64,000 nt of DNA. It comes from Mucilaginibacter sp. OK283 (lineage in GTDB: Bacteria; Bacteroidota; Bacteroidia; Sphingobacteriales; Sphingobacteriaceae). Location of the stretch: the NCBI RefSeq assembly GCF_900110415.1, contig NZ_FODR01000003.1, forward strand, positions 434,001-498,000, in the 5' to 3' direction. Shown in pieces: positions 17,495 through 26,557 of this stretch. The notes beneath the pieces were generated by a model. That model was given only the letters and a program-made list of their open reading frames with translations. It was not told where the DNA came from and made no database searches. How positions within the stretch are numbered: position 1 is the stretch's first letter; each line of letters opens with the position of its first letter. A program made the position numbers and the translations under genes.

Positions 17495-17899
17495 TTATAG
17501 AAAATGTATATTCAGTTTCGTAAGCGGCTGAATTCTTTTAAAATCCTTATAGTTACAGGTGTATAGGTCTGTGCAATGTTTTTCGGCTATGGCGGTGTGC
17601 AGGCAGTCATTAAAATCTTTAAATCCTATCGATGACGCCAACTCCATGGCCCTTTTAAATTCATCAAGGCCATATTGAACAGGGGACGATGAAATCAATT
17701 GGTTTAATTTTGTTGTAATAAATGAGGTTGGCTGATCAAGTTTAGCAAGTACAAATCCAAGTTCCTGAATGCTGAGCCAGGATATGAGCAGAGTTTGAGT
17801 TGTAACCATATCCTCTATCATATCATTTACCTTCAAATGTAAATTTGAATTTTGATTGACAAGTGAATGAGTCAATACATCTGTGTCGATATAATTCAT
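17495..17899 (-). CDS. PIN-domain ribonuclease toxin (VapC-like)
   Basis: A 134-residue PIN-domain protein when started at the ATG at 17899 ('MNYIDTDVLTHSLVNQ'). Conserved acidic residues of the Mg2+ site are visible: Asp5 in 'YIDTDVLTH', the Glu in 'SWLSIQELGFVL', and the Asp residues of 'GFKDFNDCLHTAIAE'; 'LYTCNYKDFKRI' forms the usual C-terminal strand. The toxin start lies one base after the antitoxin stop codon (TAG-G-ATG), a tight coupling typical of type II toxin-antitoxin operons. VapC toxins cleave tRNA or rRNA when the antitoxin is degraded. Confidence 0.88.
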   Translation of the reverse strand: MNYIDTDVLTHSLVNQNSNLHLKVNDMIEDMVTTQTLLISWLSIQELGFVLAKLDQPTSFITTKLNQLISSSPVQYGLDEFKRAMELASSIGFKDFNDCLHTAIAEKHCTDLYTCNYKDFKRIQPLTKLNIHFL

Positions 17900-17900
17900 C

Positions 17901-18158
17901 CTACTCGCCCCCAACCGGGTTGTGTGAATCATCAATTAATGCCCTGATATCCACATCTGGAGAAATTACGGGAGCAGCCTTACGGTTGTCGTTTATCATT
18001 TGCAGTAAATTGTTATTTACAGGGCTATCCGATTTTTTTTGAGGATTGTCTACAGATTTTACAGTGATCTCGACTTCCTGCCCGGCAAACATTGTTTTCA
18101 GGGATTTCAGAAGTGCCATGCTGATCTCTTGCGCCTTTAGTCTGTAAGTTGTTTGCAT
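17901..18158 (-). CDS. Antitoxin partner of the PIN toxin
   Basis: An 85-residue small protein whose N-terminal half ('TYRLKAQEISMALLKSLKTM', then 'GQEVEITVKSVD') looks like the DNA-binding or dimerising part of antitoxins paired with PIN toxins in Bacteroidota, followed by a disordered linker and a C-terminal toxin-wrapping segment ('ISPDVDIRALIDDSHNPVGG'). It immediately precedes the toxin gene and should neutralise the toxin and repress the operon. Confidence 0.8.
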   Translation of the reverse strand: MQTTYRLKAQEISMALLKSLKTMFAGQEVEITVKSVDNPQKKSDSPVNNNLLQMINDNRKAAPVISPDVDIRALIDDSHNPVGGE

Positions 18159-18284
18159 TGTTGCTGATATTACTGTTCAATCAAAAATACAGAATAATTG
18201 TGGAAATATAAACCCTGGTACCAGTCGCCCTATTACACCGAAGCAGGCGCATGGCAACTTCAGTTTACACAAACATTGGCCTTG

Positions 18285-18445
18285 AATGCTGGCTACGACT
18301 CACCCCGGCTACGCTGCGCTGGCCGACCCTCTCTCCGGCTTCGCCGCAAAGAGGGTGAAGCTCATTTTTTATTTTTTCTCCGCCCCTCTATGCGACGCAG
18401 TCGGAGAGGAGGGGCAGACGGGCGTAGCCTCGTCGGGATGAGTCG
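18285..18445. repeat. GC-rich repeat with nested hairpins
   Basis: In the 533-bp gap between the toxin-antitoxin operon and mlaD, this stretch has ACCCTCT ... AGAGGGT and a second hairpin-like block CGCCCCTCT ... AGAGGAGGGG. An open frame runs through it, but its Arg/Ser-rich translation and the nested hairpins fit a dispersed repeat, not a gene. Confidence 0.5.
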
Positions 18446-18523
18446 TCGCCGATATGCGATGAAAGTTATTCTCTCTTCAGAATTTTCCGAAATTTACAGC
18501 TTAGCATGACATACCCAATTTTC

Positions 18524-18613
18524 CTGTCATCCTGAGGTACGATGGATCTATCAGCTGTGCATGACCGTTAGAAAAGTTCGCGAATAGATCCTTCACTCCG
18601 TTCAGGATGACAG
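18524..18613. repeat. 90-bp palindromic dispersed repeat, copy 1
   Basis: Terminal 12-bp perfect inverted repeats CTGTCATCCTGA / TCAGGATGACAG with an inner GGATCTAT ... AATAGATCC pairing. The same element is found at 34717-34804. Confidence 0.75.
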
Positions 18614-18691
18614 TCGTTTATTTTTGAATGTTTTTCCCGTTCAGCGTTTCGCGAAATTTTACACTCCGCATGACAGGGTAGGGTCAAGGCC

Positions 18692-19687
18692 TTATTGCCC
18701 CGCCTTTTTCAAACTATCTGCCTTGGCCTTTTTGGCTTTGTCCTTAAAAAAACCTTTCAGGAAAAAATTGTGCTGGGCGGCTTCCAGGTCGTCGTTTAGT
18801 TTGATGGAGCTTTGTTGCAGGTTGTCAAGGGTGGTTTGCACTTTAACGGCAGCCTTGGGGTCGTTTAGCAATACGCCGAGGGCGTTATCGGTACGGTTGA
18901 GTTTGTTGCTGGCCTTGTTCAGGTTGTTGGTGAGGGTGCTGGCGTTGCTGGCGGCTTGTTGCAGCTGGTTTACGGCCAGGCGGATGTGGTTAAAGGTGGC
19001 CGTATCGGTAAGCATTTTGTCTGCTAAACCACCTTTGGTGTTTAGCTTATTGCTAAACGCATTTAGCGAGGCCGCCATTACCGCGGCGTTTTGGGTGGCC
19101 GTTTGAAGGTTTTTCATGGCGGCGCGCAGTTGCAGGGCCATGGTATTATCGGCCATCAGCGCGCCAATGGTGCCTTTGCCTTGTAAAATCTGATGGCTTA
19201 GGGTTTTAAAGTCGCTGGTTATGGCCAGCAGGTTTTGGTTGTTATCCTGCAGGGTTTTCATGATATCATCTGTCGAGAGTAGTTTTTCGGCCTGTAGTAC
19301 GTCGCCATCCTGTACTTCGGGAGCTTGCGGGCTGCCGCCGTCAATTACAATGATCTTGTTGCCTATCAATCCATCGCTGCTTATTTTGGCCTGGGCGTTG
19401 CGGTGGATGTATTGCTGAGTTGCCTGGTCCACACTCATGGATACCCGCACCTGCGATGGTCCTTCAAAGCGCACGGAGCTGATGGTGCCTACCTTTACGC
19501 CCGAAAACCAAACGTTGTTGCCTTTTTTAAGCCCGGCCACATCGCCGAAAACCGAACTGAGGTGAATATTTTTTACAAACGCTTTTTGCTGACCGCCAAG
19601 CGTAAAGATGCCAAGGATAAACAATATGAGGCCGAGGCCCAGGAACAGGCCTACGGTGATTGCTTTTTTATTTTCTGATGCGTCCAT
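18692..19687 (-). CDS. mlaD: MlaD-like MCE-domain protein
   Basis: A 331-residue protein with one N-terminal membrane helix (about residues 8-30, 'ITVGLFLGLGLILFILGIFT'), an MCE domain at about 38-115 ('SVFGDVAGLKKGNNVWFSGV', 'ISSDGLIGNKIIVIDGG') and a long helical tail rich in Ala, Asn and Leu. In Mla-type systems this subunit forms a periplasmic hexamer that carries phospholipid between the inner-membrane ABC complex and outer-membrane partners. It is the last gene of mlaE-mlaF-mlaD; spacing to mlaF is 24 bp. The MlaB and MlaC subunits of E. coli are not present here, as usual in Bacteroidota. Confidence 0.9.
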   Translation of the reverse strand: MDASENKKAITVGLFLGLGLILFILGIFTLGGQQKAFVKNIHLSSVFGDVAGLKKGNNVWFSGVKVGTISSVRFEGPSQVRVSMSVDQATQQYIHRNAQAKISSDGLIGNKIIVIDGGSPQAPEVQDGDVLQAEKLLSTDDIMKTLQDNNQNLLAITSDFKTLSHQILQGKGTIGALMADNTMALQLRAAMKNLQTATQNAAVMAASLNAFSNKLNTKGGLADKMLTDTATFNHIRLAVNQLQQAASNASTLTNNLNKASNKLNRTDNALGVLLNDPKAAVKVQTTLDNLQQSSIKLNDDLEAAQHNFFLKGFFKDKAKKAKADSLKKAGQ

Positions 19688-19711
19688 GATAATGGTATAA
19701 TATCTTTTTTG

Positions 19712-20485
19712 TTATTGGATAAAGTTATAGTCGTAAAACGGTTTAACACGGCTGTCGTTGGTATCAAATACCTCGTCGAAACTGCCGGTGCGCTGAAACC
19801 TGCCATCCAGTAGCATGGCAATGCGGTCGCCGGTTTGTTTGGCGCAGGTTAAATCATGTGTAATAATGATAGACGAGGTGTTGAAGCGTTGCTGTACCTC
19901 GTTAATCAGGTCGTTAATCTCGATGCAGGTAATAGGGTCGAGGCCGGCGGTTGGCTCATCATACAGCATAATTTCGGGGTTCAGGATCAGCGTACGGGCA
20001 ATGCCGATACGCTTGCGCTGCCCGCCCGAAAGCTCGGATGGCATCTGGTTAATAGTTTGCGACAGGCCAACGGCATCCAGCACAGTTTCAACCGCTGTGT
20101 TAATTTCATTACGGGTAATACCCCTGCGGTTGCGCACCAGCGGAAATTCGAGGTTTTTGCGTACCGTCATGCTATCATACAAAGCACTGTTCTGGAACGA
20201 GAAGCCAATGCGGATGCGCAGCTCCTGCAGTTCCTTTTCGCTTATTTGGGAGTAGTTATGGCCTAACACATTAATCTCGCCTTTATCGGGCGTTAACAGG
20301 CCGGATATGATTTTTATTAATACAGATTTGCCGGTACCCGAGCGACCCAATACCACCAGGTTTTCGCCCTGGTATAGGTCAAGGTCGATACCGCGGAGAA
20401 CGTGATAGTCTTCAAAGGCTTTTTCAAGCCCCCGGATAGTGATAACCGGGTTGTTATGGTCGGCCTTTACAATTTTCTTTTCCAT
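19712..20485 (-). CDS. mlaF: MlaF-like ABC transporter ATP-binding protein
   Basis: A 257-residue ABC ATPase. Walker A 'GRSGTGKSVLIK' (about residues 48-59), Q-loop 'FSFQNSALYDSMTV', signature 'ELSGGQRKRIGIARTL', Walker B 'EIMLYDEPTAGLDP' and H-loop 'SIIITHDLTCAKQTGD' are all intact. The gene is flanked by the MlaE permease and MlaD MCE genes, so it powers phospholipid transport at the inner membrane. It begins 10 bp after the mlaE stop. Confidence 0.94.
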   Translation of the reverse strand: MEKKIVKADHNNPVITIRGLEKAFEDYHVLRGIDLDLYQGENLVVLGRSGTGKSVLIKIISGLLTPDKGEINVLGHNYSQISEKELQELRIRIGFSFQNSALYDSMTVRKNLEFPLVRNRRGITRNEINTAVETVLDAVGLSQTINQMPSELSGGQRKRIGIARTLILNPEIMLYDEPTAGLDPITCIEINDLINEVQQRFNTSSIIITHDLTCAKQTGDRIAMLLDGRFQRTGSFDEVFDTNDSRVKPFYDYNFIQ

Positions 20486-20495
20486 GCTAAATCGA

Positions 20496-21305
20496 TTAAC
20501 GGAACCAGCTGGTTATCTGTACAATAATTACTTCTTCAATAAACACCAGGAACATTGCGGTAACCACAGCGCCGTTGGCTGCCTTGCCCACGCCCTCGGT
20601 ACCCTTGCTGCTGTTATAGCCCTGGTAGCAGCCCACAATGCCTATGGTAAACCCAAACACGATGGATTTGATAAGCGAGGCCACAAAATCGGTATAGGTT
20701 AGGGGATCAAAAAACTCCTGTATAAAGGTTGTCCAGGTGGTGCCCTCGTTTTGGGCCACGTTTAAATAACCGCCAAACATGGCAATAAAGCCGGTGTAGG
20801 TAGATAGGATGGGGATGGTAAGCGTAGTAGCCAGTACCCTGGTACACACCAGGTATTTGAATGGCTTGGTTCCCGATACCTCCATGGCATCAATTTGTTC
20901 GGTTACCCGCATAGAGCCCAGTTCGGCCCCAATGCCCGAACCTACCTTGCCCGATGCGATAAGTGCCGTAACCAATGGTGCCAGCGCCCGCATAATGGCT
21001 ATAGATACCAGCGATGGCAACCATGATGTAGCCCCAAACTGCGAAAGCGACGGCCGCGATTGTTTGGTAAATATCAGCCCCACAATAAAGCCGGTAACGG
21101 TAATAAGGGTAAAGGAGCGCACGCCAACTTCATAACACTGCCGCATAACCTCTTTAAACTCAAAAGGGGGCATAAAAGCCTCCCTGAAGAAGCGCAGGAT
21201 AAACTGGTTTATGCGGTACAGGCTTATCAGGAAGTCGGTAATGCTTTGCTTAAACTTGTTTACCCTTTTGCGTATAGTAGGTTTGGTGCTTTGTGCGGTA
21301 TCCAT
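20496..21305 (-). CDS. mlaE: MlaE-like ABC transporter permease
   Basis: A 269-residue permease with five or six membrane segments and the MlaE signature 'ALAPLVTALIASGKVGSGIG' followed by 'GAELGSMRVTEQIDAMEVSG'. It is first in the mlaE-mlaF-mlaD operon and forms the membrane dimer of the phospholipid transporter that keeps outer-membrane lipid asymmetry. Confidence 0.94.
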   Translation of the reverse strand: MDTAQSTKPTIRKRVNKFKQSITDFLISLYRINQFILRFFREAFMPPFEFKEVMRQCYEVGVRSFTLITVTGFIVGLIFTKQSRPSLSQFGATSWLPSLVSIAIMRALAPLVTALIASGKVGSGIGAELGSMRVTEQIDAMEVSGTKPFKYLVCTRVLATTLTIPILSTYTGFIAMFGGYLNVAQNEGTTWTTFIQEFFDPLTYTDFVASLIKSIVFGFTIGIVGCYQGYNSSKGTEGVGKAANGAVVTAMFLVFIEEVIIVQITSWFR

Positions 21306-21385
21306 TAATTATGTAATGTTTTGATCCATCTTTGTTTATACCGTGTTCTACAACAAATATCCGGTAATTGTTTTGATAGTTGTGC

Positions 21386-21563
21386 GTATTGAGTATTGAG
21401 TTCTGAGTCTTGGGTTTTAAGTCCGAAGTCTTGAGTCAAAAGTTCTAAGTCCTGAACAATTGTCAAAATACTGCAGGTTTCGGGCCCGAGACTTTGGCAG
21501 TAAGACCTTGGATTTAAAACTTCGGACTCAAGACTCAGAACTCAAGACTTAAAACTCAGTGCT
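21386..21563. repeat. Long imperfect palindrome of short GAGTCTTGAGT-like units
   Basis: The left half is built of GAGTTCTGAGTCTTG and AAGTCCGAAGTCTTGAGT-like units and the right half of their reverse complements (ACTTCGGACTCAAGACTC, AGAACTCAAGACTT), so it could fold into a long hairpin. It occupies part of the 607-bp gap between mlaE and the araC-type gene. The rest of the gap is AT-rich with no supported feature. Confidence 0.6.
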
Positions 21564-21912
21564 AAACAAGCTGACCCAAAGGGTTAAAAGTTAAAAATCA
21601 ATTTGGTTGCAAACCTAAAAGTTAAAATTTATATCAATGTAACAGGCAGTTAAAAAAAGCGTTATTTTTTTGTAATTTTTTGGATGTTTTTAGGTGTCAA
21701 TGGGGAGGTTTTTGGTGCTTAGCCGGACTTTATTGACGCTATTTGACGGTGTTTGAGGGGTGTTTTGGGGTGGGGCGACGACTTAATTTAATTGTTTTAG
21801 TGGGAGTGATATCCGTGCAGTTGGTATTGAAAACTTTATAAAAATGTAAAATATTTGATATGCTGATGTTAAATATGTATCATTGATCGCCTTTTTAAAT
21901 CTGTTCAGAATT

Positions 21913-22791
21913 ATGATTACCAATAATGTAATGCGCGAGATTACGCCGCTAACCCCAAGCGACTGTTTTACCATTTTTTCGAGGGTTAAAAAGAAGTTTG
22001 ATTTTCCGCTGCATTACCATGATGAGTATGAGTTAAACCTGATTATCAATGCCAAGGGCGCCAAGCGCGTTGTAGGCGGCCATATCGAGATGATTGACGA
22101 GCTGGAGCTGGCGCTCATCGGCCCCAACCTGTACCATGCCTGGTTTACCCACCAATGCCAAAGCGAAGAGATTACCGAGGTAACCATCCAGTTTCATAAG
22201 GATTTGTTTGATGAAAAACTGCTGAGACGCAACCAGTTAAGTTTTGTAAAAAGTATGCTGGAGCGGTCGCAGCGGGGCATTGTATTTTCGCCCGATACCA
22301 TCATGGCTTTACGTGACCGCATCCAGGGCCTTGATAAAAAAAGCGGGTTTGATTCGGTGCTGGAACTGATGTCGATACTGCATGATCTGTCTATCTCGCG
22401 CAATATGAAGATGTTATCAGATCCCAGCTTTGCCAATGATAAGTTTTATTACAACAGCCGCCGGATTGAGAAGGTGTTTGAGCACATGAACATTAACTAC
22501 AACAAGCAGGTAACCCTTGCCGAGGTGGCCAAAATAGCCAATATGCCCGAGGCATCGTTCAGCAGGTTTATCAAAAAACGCACCGGTAAAACCTTCATTG
22601 ACAGCCTGAACGAGATTCGCCTGGGTCACGCCTCCCGCATGTTGATAGACTCGACAGCCACCGTGGCCGAGATTGCTTACAAATGCGGTTTCAACAATAT
22701 CTCCAACTTTAACCGCATTTTTAAACGCAAAAAGCTGTGCATTCCCAAGGAATTCCGGGAAACTTATACGGGGAACAGGGTGTTTATTTAA
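21913..22791 (+). CDS. AraC-family transcriptional regulator of the mannan locus
   Basis: A 292-residue regulator from the ATG at 21913 (an in-frame Met at 21883 would add ten residues; one at 21931 is also possible). The N-terminal ~130 residues form a cupin-type ligand domain ('FPLHYHDEYELNLIINAKGA'). The C-terminal ~100 carry two helix-turn-helix motifs ('VTLAEVAKIANMPEASFSRF' and 'TVAEIAYKCGFNNISNFNRI') with the AraC ending 'FKRKKLCIPKEFRETY'. It precedes, in the same direction, a symporter and three manno-oligosaccharide enzymes, so it probably activates them in response to an imported sugar. Confidence 0.92.
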   Translation: MITNNVMREITPLTPSDCFTIFSRVKKKFDFPLHYHDEYELNLIINAKGAKRVVGGHIEMIDELELALIGPNLYHAWFTHQCQSEEITEVTIQFHKDLFDEKLLRRNQLSFVKSMLERSQRGIVFSPDTIMALRDRIQGLDKKSGFDSVLELMSILHDLSISRNMKMLSDPSFANDKFYYNSRRIEKVFEHMNINYNKQVTLAEVAKIANMPEASFSRFIKKRTGKTFIDSLNEIRLGHASRMLIDSTATVAEIAYKCGFNNISNFNRIFKRKKLCIPKEFRETYTGNRVFI

Positions 22792-23290
22792 TTTGAGAAT
22801 TTGAAGATTAACTCTGTTGAGGGCTTCGCCGTTTGAGGATTTGAAACGGGGTATTTCCGGGGCTGGGACGCATTATTAATGAACAATGTTCGATATAAAA
22901 TTAAACCGCTTTTGTTGTAGACTATTGCCGTTTGATCAGGGTGTACAATAAGGTACTTGTCAACCGTTAAAGATACTCCCAAACACCCTGCCAAGCACCC
23001 GGAAGTTACCAAAACAATACTCCGCGCACCCTGAAAGTCCCCCGAAAACAAATGGTTATTGTAAGCCAAAAAAAGCGATAGTTCTTGACCTTTGTTATAT
23101 AGAATATCGATAAGTAAAAGAATAGGTTAAAAAAGTATTACAAAAATGACTTTTATAAACCCACTTTTGAGTGCACCAATTATGATCTGGATTTACAGAA
23201 TTTGAGAATTAACAGAATTTGTAAAAAATTACCGAACGCAAGGTATTCTGAAAATCCGTAAATTCTGAAAATTCTGATTCCGACAAAAAA
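22792..23290. other. Intergenic region before the symporter gene
   Basis: Contains a ~25-bp repeat at about 22813-22840 (GTTGAGGGCTTCGCCGTTT), also seen near 29315-29340, and around 23190-23285 a set of AATTCTGAAAATTCTG-like short repeats just before the symporter start. No clear TAnnTTTG promoter or RNA structure could be assigned. Confidence 0.4.
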
Positions 23291-25123
23291 ATGAAGCTAC
23301 ACTTAGCCGATATTATTATCATCGTTCTGTACCTGCTGAGTACCATTTTTATTGGTTTGTGGTACCGTAAAAAAGCCCGCGAAAACAAGGAAAGCTACAT
23401 GCTTGGCGGCAAATCGCTGCCCTGGTATAAATTGGGGCTTAGCGATGCTTCGGATATGTTCGATATCAGCGGCACCATGTGGATGGTAAGCCTGTGCTTT
23501 GTTTACGGCATGAAAAGCATCTGGATACCCTGGCTGTGGCCCGTATTTAACCAGGTGTTCTTGATGATGTACCTGTCGCGCTGGCTGCGCCGCTCCAACG
23601 CTGCAACCGGCGCCGAATGGCTGGCCACCCGTTTTGGTAAAACGGGTACCTGGGTGGCCGCCTCACAAATGGTAGTTATCGCTTTTGCGTTGTTAAGCTG
23701 TTTTGGTTTCCTGGCTTATGGGTTTATCGGGCTGGGTAAATTCATCGAGATATTTATCCCCTGGGATTTGGTGAAAAGCTATGTGCCCTTTAACGTTGCC
23801 CCGCAATATGTGCCACATGTTTATGGTATTATATTCACGTTGTTTGCCATGTTTTATTCCATTTTAGGTGGGATGCACAGCATCGTTTTGGGCGACATGG
23901 TTAAGTACGGCGTGATGACGGTTGCCTGTATCTGGATAGGGTTCATCGCTGCCCACAAACTGGCCGATCATAGCCTTCATGTACCCGATGGTTGGTTTAG
24001 TCCGTTTTTTGGCACCCACTTGAACATGAACTGGTCGGGCATTATTACCGAGGTAAACAAAAAGATAAAAGACGACGGCTACTCGCTGTTCGGGTTGTTT
24101 TTTATGATGATGACCTTCAAGGGCTTTTTCGCAGCATTGGCGGGACCTGCACCCAATTATGATATGCAGAAGATCCTGTCAACCCGCTCGCCCGAGGACG
24201 CCAGTAAAATGAGTGGCTTTGTTAATATTGTTTTGCTGCCCATCAGGTATTCGCTCATTGTAAGCCTCACCATTTTAGGTTTAATCTACTATCACCAAAT
24301 GAACCTGAAGGATGCCACCGGCGATATCGATTTTGAACGGATATTACCGGCAGTTATCAATAATTTTTTACCCGTTGGCCTGGTAGGCTTATTGCTGGCC
24401 GGTTTATTAGGCGCTTTTATGAGCACCTTTAGCGGCACCATGAACGCGGCCCAGGCTTACATTGTTAATGATATTTACCTCAAATACGTTAACCCGGTTG
24501 CCTCCAACAAAAATATCATCACCATGAATTACCTGGTGGGCATCATTGTGGTAGCTATCGGGGTTTTCCTGGGCTTTTTTGCGCACAATGTTAACACCGT
24601 ACTGCAATGGATCGTCTCGGCATTATATGGCGGCTATGTAGCATCAAATGTGTTAAAGTGGCATTGGTGGCGCTTTAATGCCGGCGGGTTTTTCTGGGGA
24701 ATGCTATCGGGCATTTTGTCGGCAATGGTTTTCTCGTTGTATGTTTCCAATAACGAGTTATTGTATTGGTTCCCGGTATTGTTCCTTATCTCGCTGGCTG
24801 GTTCGGTTATAGGATCGCTTGCAACCGAGCCTACAGATATAGCGGTACTGAAAGCCTTCTACAGCAATGTACGGCCCTGGGGCTTTTGGGGACCGGTAAA
24901 AAAGCTGGTCATGGCCGATGATGAAAGTTTTACGCCCAACAAAAACTTTAAGCTCAACATGTTCAACGTAGTTATAGGTACAATCACCCAGCTATGCCTT
25001 ACCATATTGCCTATGTACCTTATCCTCAACCAAAAGTTGCCTTTGGTGGTTACCATAGGCTTGCTGGCAATTACGATGCTGATCCTGAAAAAAACATGGT
25101 GGAATAAACTAAAAGAATATTGA
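23291..25123 (+). CDS. Sodium:solute symporter (SSS family), likely manno-oligosaccharide uptake
   Basis: A 610-residue inner-membrane protein with about 13-14 helices. SSS signatures include '[20 protein letters not shown]' and '[20 protein letters not shown]' near the N-terminus, and '[20 protein letters not shown]' in the core. It couples substrate uptake to Na+. The GH130 gene begins 13 bp after its stop, and the epimerase and alpha-galactosidase follow, which points to import of mannobiose or galactosyl-mannobiose. The substrate is inferred from neighbours only. Confidence 0.9.
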   Translation: MKLHLADIIIIVLYLLSTIFIGLWYRKKARENKESYMLGGKSLPWYKLGLSDASDMFDISGTMWMVSLCFVYGMKSIWIPWLWPVFNQVFLMMYLSRWLRRSNAATGAEWLATRFGKTGTWVAASQMVVIAFALLSCFGFLAYGFIGLGKFIEIFIPWDLVKSYVPFNVAPQYVPHVYGIIFTLFAMFYSILGGMHSIVLGDMVKYGVMTVACIWIGFIAAHKLADHSLHVPDGWFSPFFGTHLNMNWSGIITEVNKKIKDDGYSLFGLFFMMMTFKGFFAALAGPAPNYDMQKILSTRSPEDASKMSGFVNIVLLPIRYSLIVSLTILGLIYYHQMNLKDATGDIDFERILPAVINNFLPVGLVGLLLAGLLGAFMSTFSGTMNAAQAYIVNDIYLKYVNPVASNKNIITMNYLVGIIVVAIGVFLGFFAHNVNTVLQWIVSALYGGYVASNVLKWHWWRFNAGGFFWGMLSGILSAMVFSLYVSNNELLYWFPVLFLISLAGSVIGSLATEPTDIAVLKAFYSNVRPWGFWGPVKKLVMADDESFTPNKNFKLNMFNVVIGTITQLCLTILPMYLILNQKLPLVVTIGLLAITMLILKKTWWNKLKEY

Positions 25124-25136
25124 TAAACTAACCCCT

Positions 25137-26339
25137 ATGACCCCTGAATTTAAACAAAGGCTGGCCCTGCTACACCAGGAACAGCAACAACTCATAAACA
25201 AGCCAAACCAGGTAGCCGGTATCGGCAATGGTATTTTTAAACGCTATAAAAACCCGGTGCTTACCGCCGCGCATACCCCCATCAACTGGCGGTATGATTT
25301 GAATCCCGACACCAATCCGTACCTGATGGAACGCTTTGGTATTAACGCTGCTTTTAATGCCGGTGCTATTAAATTCAATAACAAATACCTGATGGTGGTT
25401 AGGGTAGAGGGGGCAGACCGCAAATCGTTTTTCGCCGTAGCCGAAAGCCCTGATGGTATCAGCAACTTTACTTTTTGGGATTACCCCATCAACCTGCCGC
25501 AAACCCAGGAGCCGGATACCAATGTGTATGATATGCGCCTTACCCTGCACCAGGATGGCTACATATACGGCCTGTTTTGTACCGAAAGACGCGACCCGGC
25601 AGCGCCTGCCTATGATCAGTCCATGGCCGTAGCGGCCTGTGGTATAGCCCGTACTAAGGATATGGTGAAATGGGAGCGCCTGCCCGATTTGAAAACCAAC
25701 TCGCCTCAGCAACGTAATGTGGTACTGCACCCCGAGTTTGTGGATGGCAAATATGCCCTGTATACCCGCCCGCAAGATGGTTTTATCAGCGCGGGTACCG
25801 GCGGCGGCATTGGCTTTGGCTTAGCCGAAACAATGGAAAATGCCGTGATAGACCAGGAAACCATCATCGATAATAAAAACTACCATACCGTTTACGAAGC
25901 TAAAAACGGACAAGGCCCCACACCCATTAAGACCGATAAAGGCTGGCTGCACCTGGCACATGGCGTACGCAACACGGCCGCCGGCTTGCGTTATGTACTG
26001 TACATGTTCATGACCGATTTGTATGACCTGACCAAAGTTTTGCACAAACCTGGAGGTTATTTTTTAGCCCCCGAGGGCGAGGAACGCATTGGCGATGTAT
26101 CAAACGTGGTTTTTTGCAACGGTTGGATTGCCGATGAAGATGGGTCGGTGTATATTTACTATGCATCCTCAGATACCCGCATGCATGTGGCAACTACTAC
26201 AGTTAATAAATTGATTGACTACGTGGTGAATACACCGGCAGATGGCTTTAAGTCGTCAACTTCGGTAGATGCAATTTATAGGATTATTGATAGGAATAAG
26301 GAGCCTCATCCTGCCCTCTCCAAAGGGGAGGGTTCTTGA
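25137..26339 (+). CDS. GH130 beta-mannoside phosphorylase
   Basis: A 400-residue cytosolic five-bladed beta-propeller enzyme of family GH130. The likely general acid is Asp132 in 'VYDMRLT'. '[20 protein letters not shown]' and the C-terminal '[20 protein letters not shown]' are also typical. GH130_1/2 enzymes phosphorolyse 4-O-beta-mannosyl-glucose (or mannobiose) to mannose-1-phosphate and a free sugar. With the AGE-family epimerase encoded next, this matches the known bacterial mannobiose pathway. The last ~14 codons ('[13 protein letters not shown]') come from a dispersed CCCTCTCC...GGGGAGGG repeat read in frame, and are probably not part of the fold. Confidence 0.9.
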   Translation: MTPEFKQRLALLHQEQQQLINKPNQVAGIGNGIFKRYKNPVLTAAHTPINWRYDLNPDTNPYLMERFGINAAFNAGAIKFNNKYLMVVRVEGADRKSFFAVAESPDGISNFTFWDYPINLPQTQEPDTNVYDMRLTLHQDGYIYGLFCTERRDPAAPAYDQSMAVAACGIARTKDMVKWERLPDLKTNSPQQRNVVLHPEFVDGKYALYTRPQDGFISAGTGGGIGFGLAETMENAVIDQETIIDNKNYHTVYEAKNGQGPTPIKTDKGWLHLAHGVRNTAAGLRYVLYMFMTDLYDLTKVLHKPGGYFLAPEGEERIGDVSNVVFCNGWIADEDGSVYIYYASSDTRMHVATTTVNKLIDYVVNTPADGFKSSTSVDAIYRIIDRNKEPHPALSKGEGS

Positions 26340-26557
26340 TTAGGCTAAATAAAAAAGCGGGGCAAGTGCGAATCCCCTCTTGAGAGGGGCGGAGGGGTGT
26401 GTTTATTCAGGATACATAGTAGATACTCCCTCTAATAAGGCATTATCCGATTGTTCCCTTTCGGATGAAAATTAATTACTAAAAAGGCATGACGTATAAC
26501 ACACCCCTACAGCCGCACCATTCATCGCGCCCCCTCTCAAGAGGGGAACTTGAAAAT
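26286..26557. repeat. Two facing copies of a CCCCTCTCAAGAGGGG-type repeat
   Basis: One copy (about 26300-26400: CCCTCTCCAAAGGGGAGGG and CCCCTCTTGAGAGGGGCGGAGGGGTG) overlaps the end of the GH130 gene. A second, inverted copy (about 26500-26550: ACACCCCTACAGCC ... CCCCCTCTCAAGAGGGG) lies in front of, or in, the N-terminus of the epimerase gene. The region separates two genes that are otherwise contiguous in function. Confidence 0.6.

Noticed and set aside
18198..18509. A 103-codon open frame
   Set aside because: Its translation is Arg/Ser-rich and low-complexity and comes from GC-rich hairpin repeats; no family features.
21386..21563. Possible CRISPR-like array of short units
   Set aside because: Units are irregular, not evenly spaced, have no unique spacers and form one large palindrome; no cas genes in the window.
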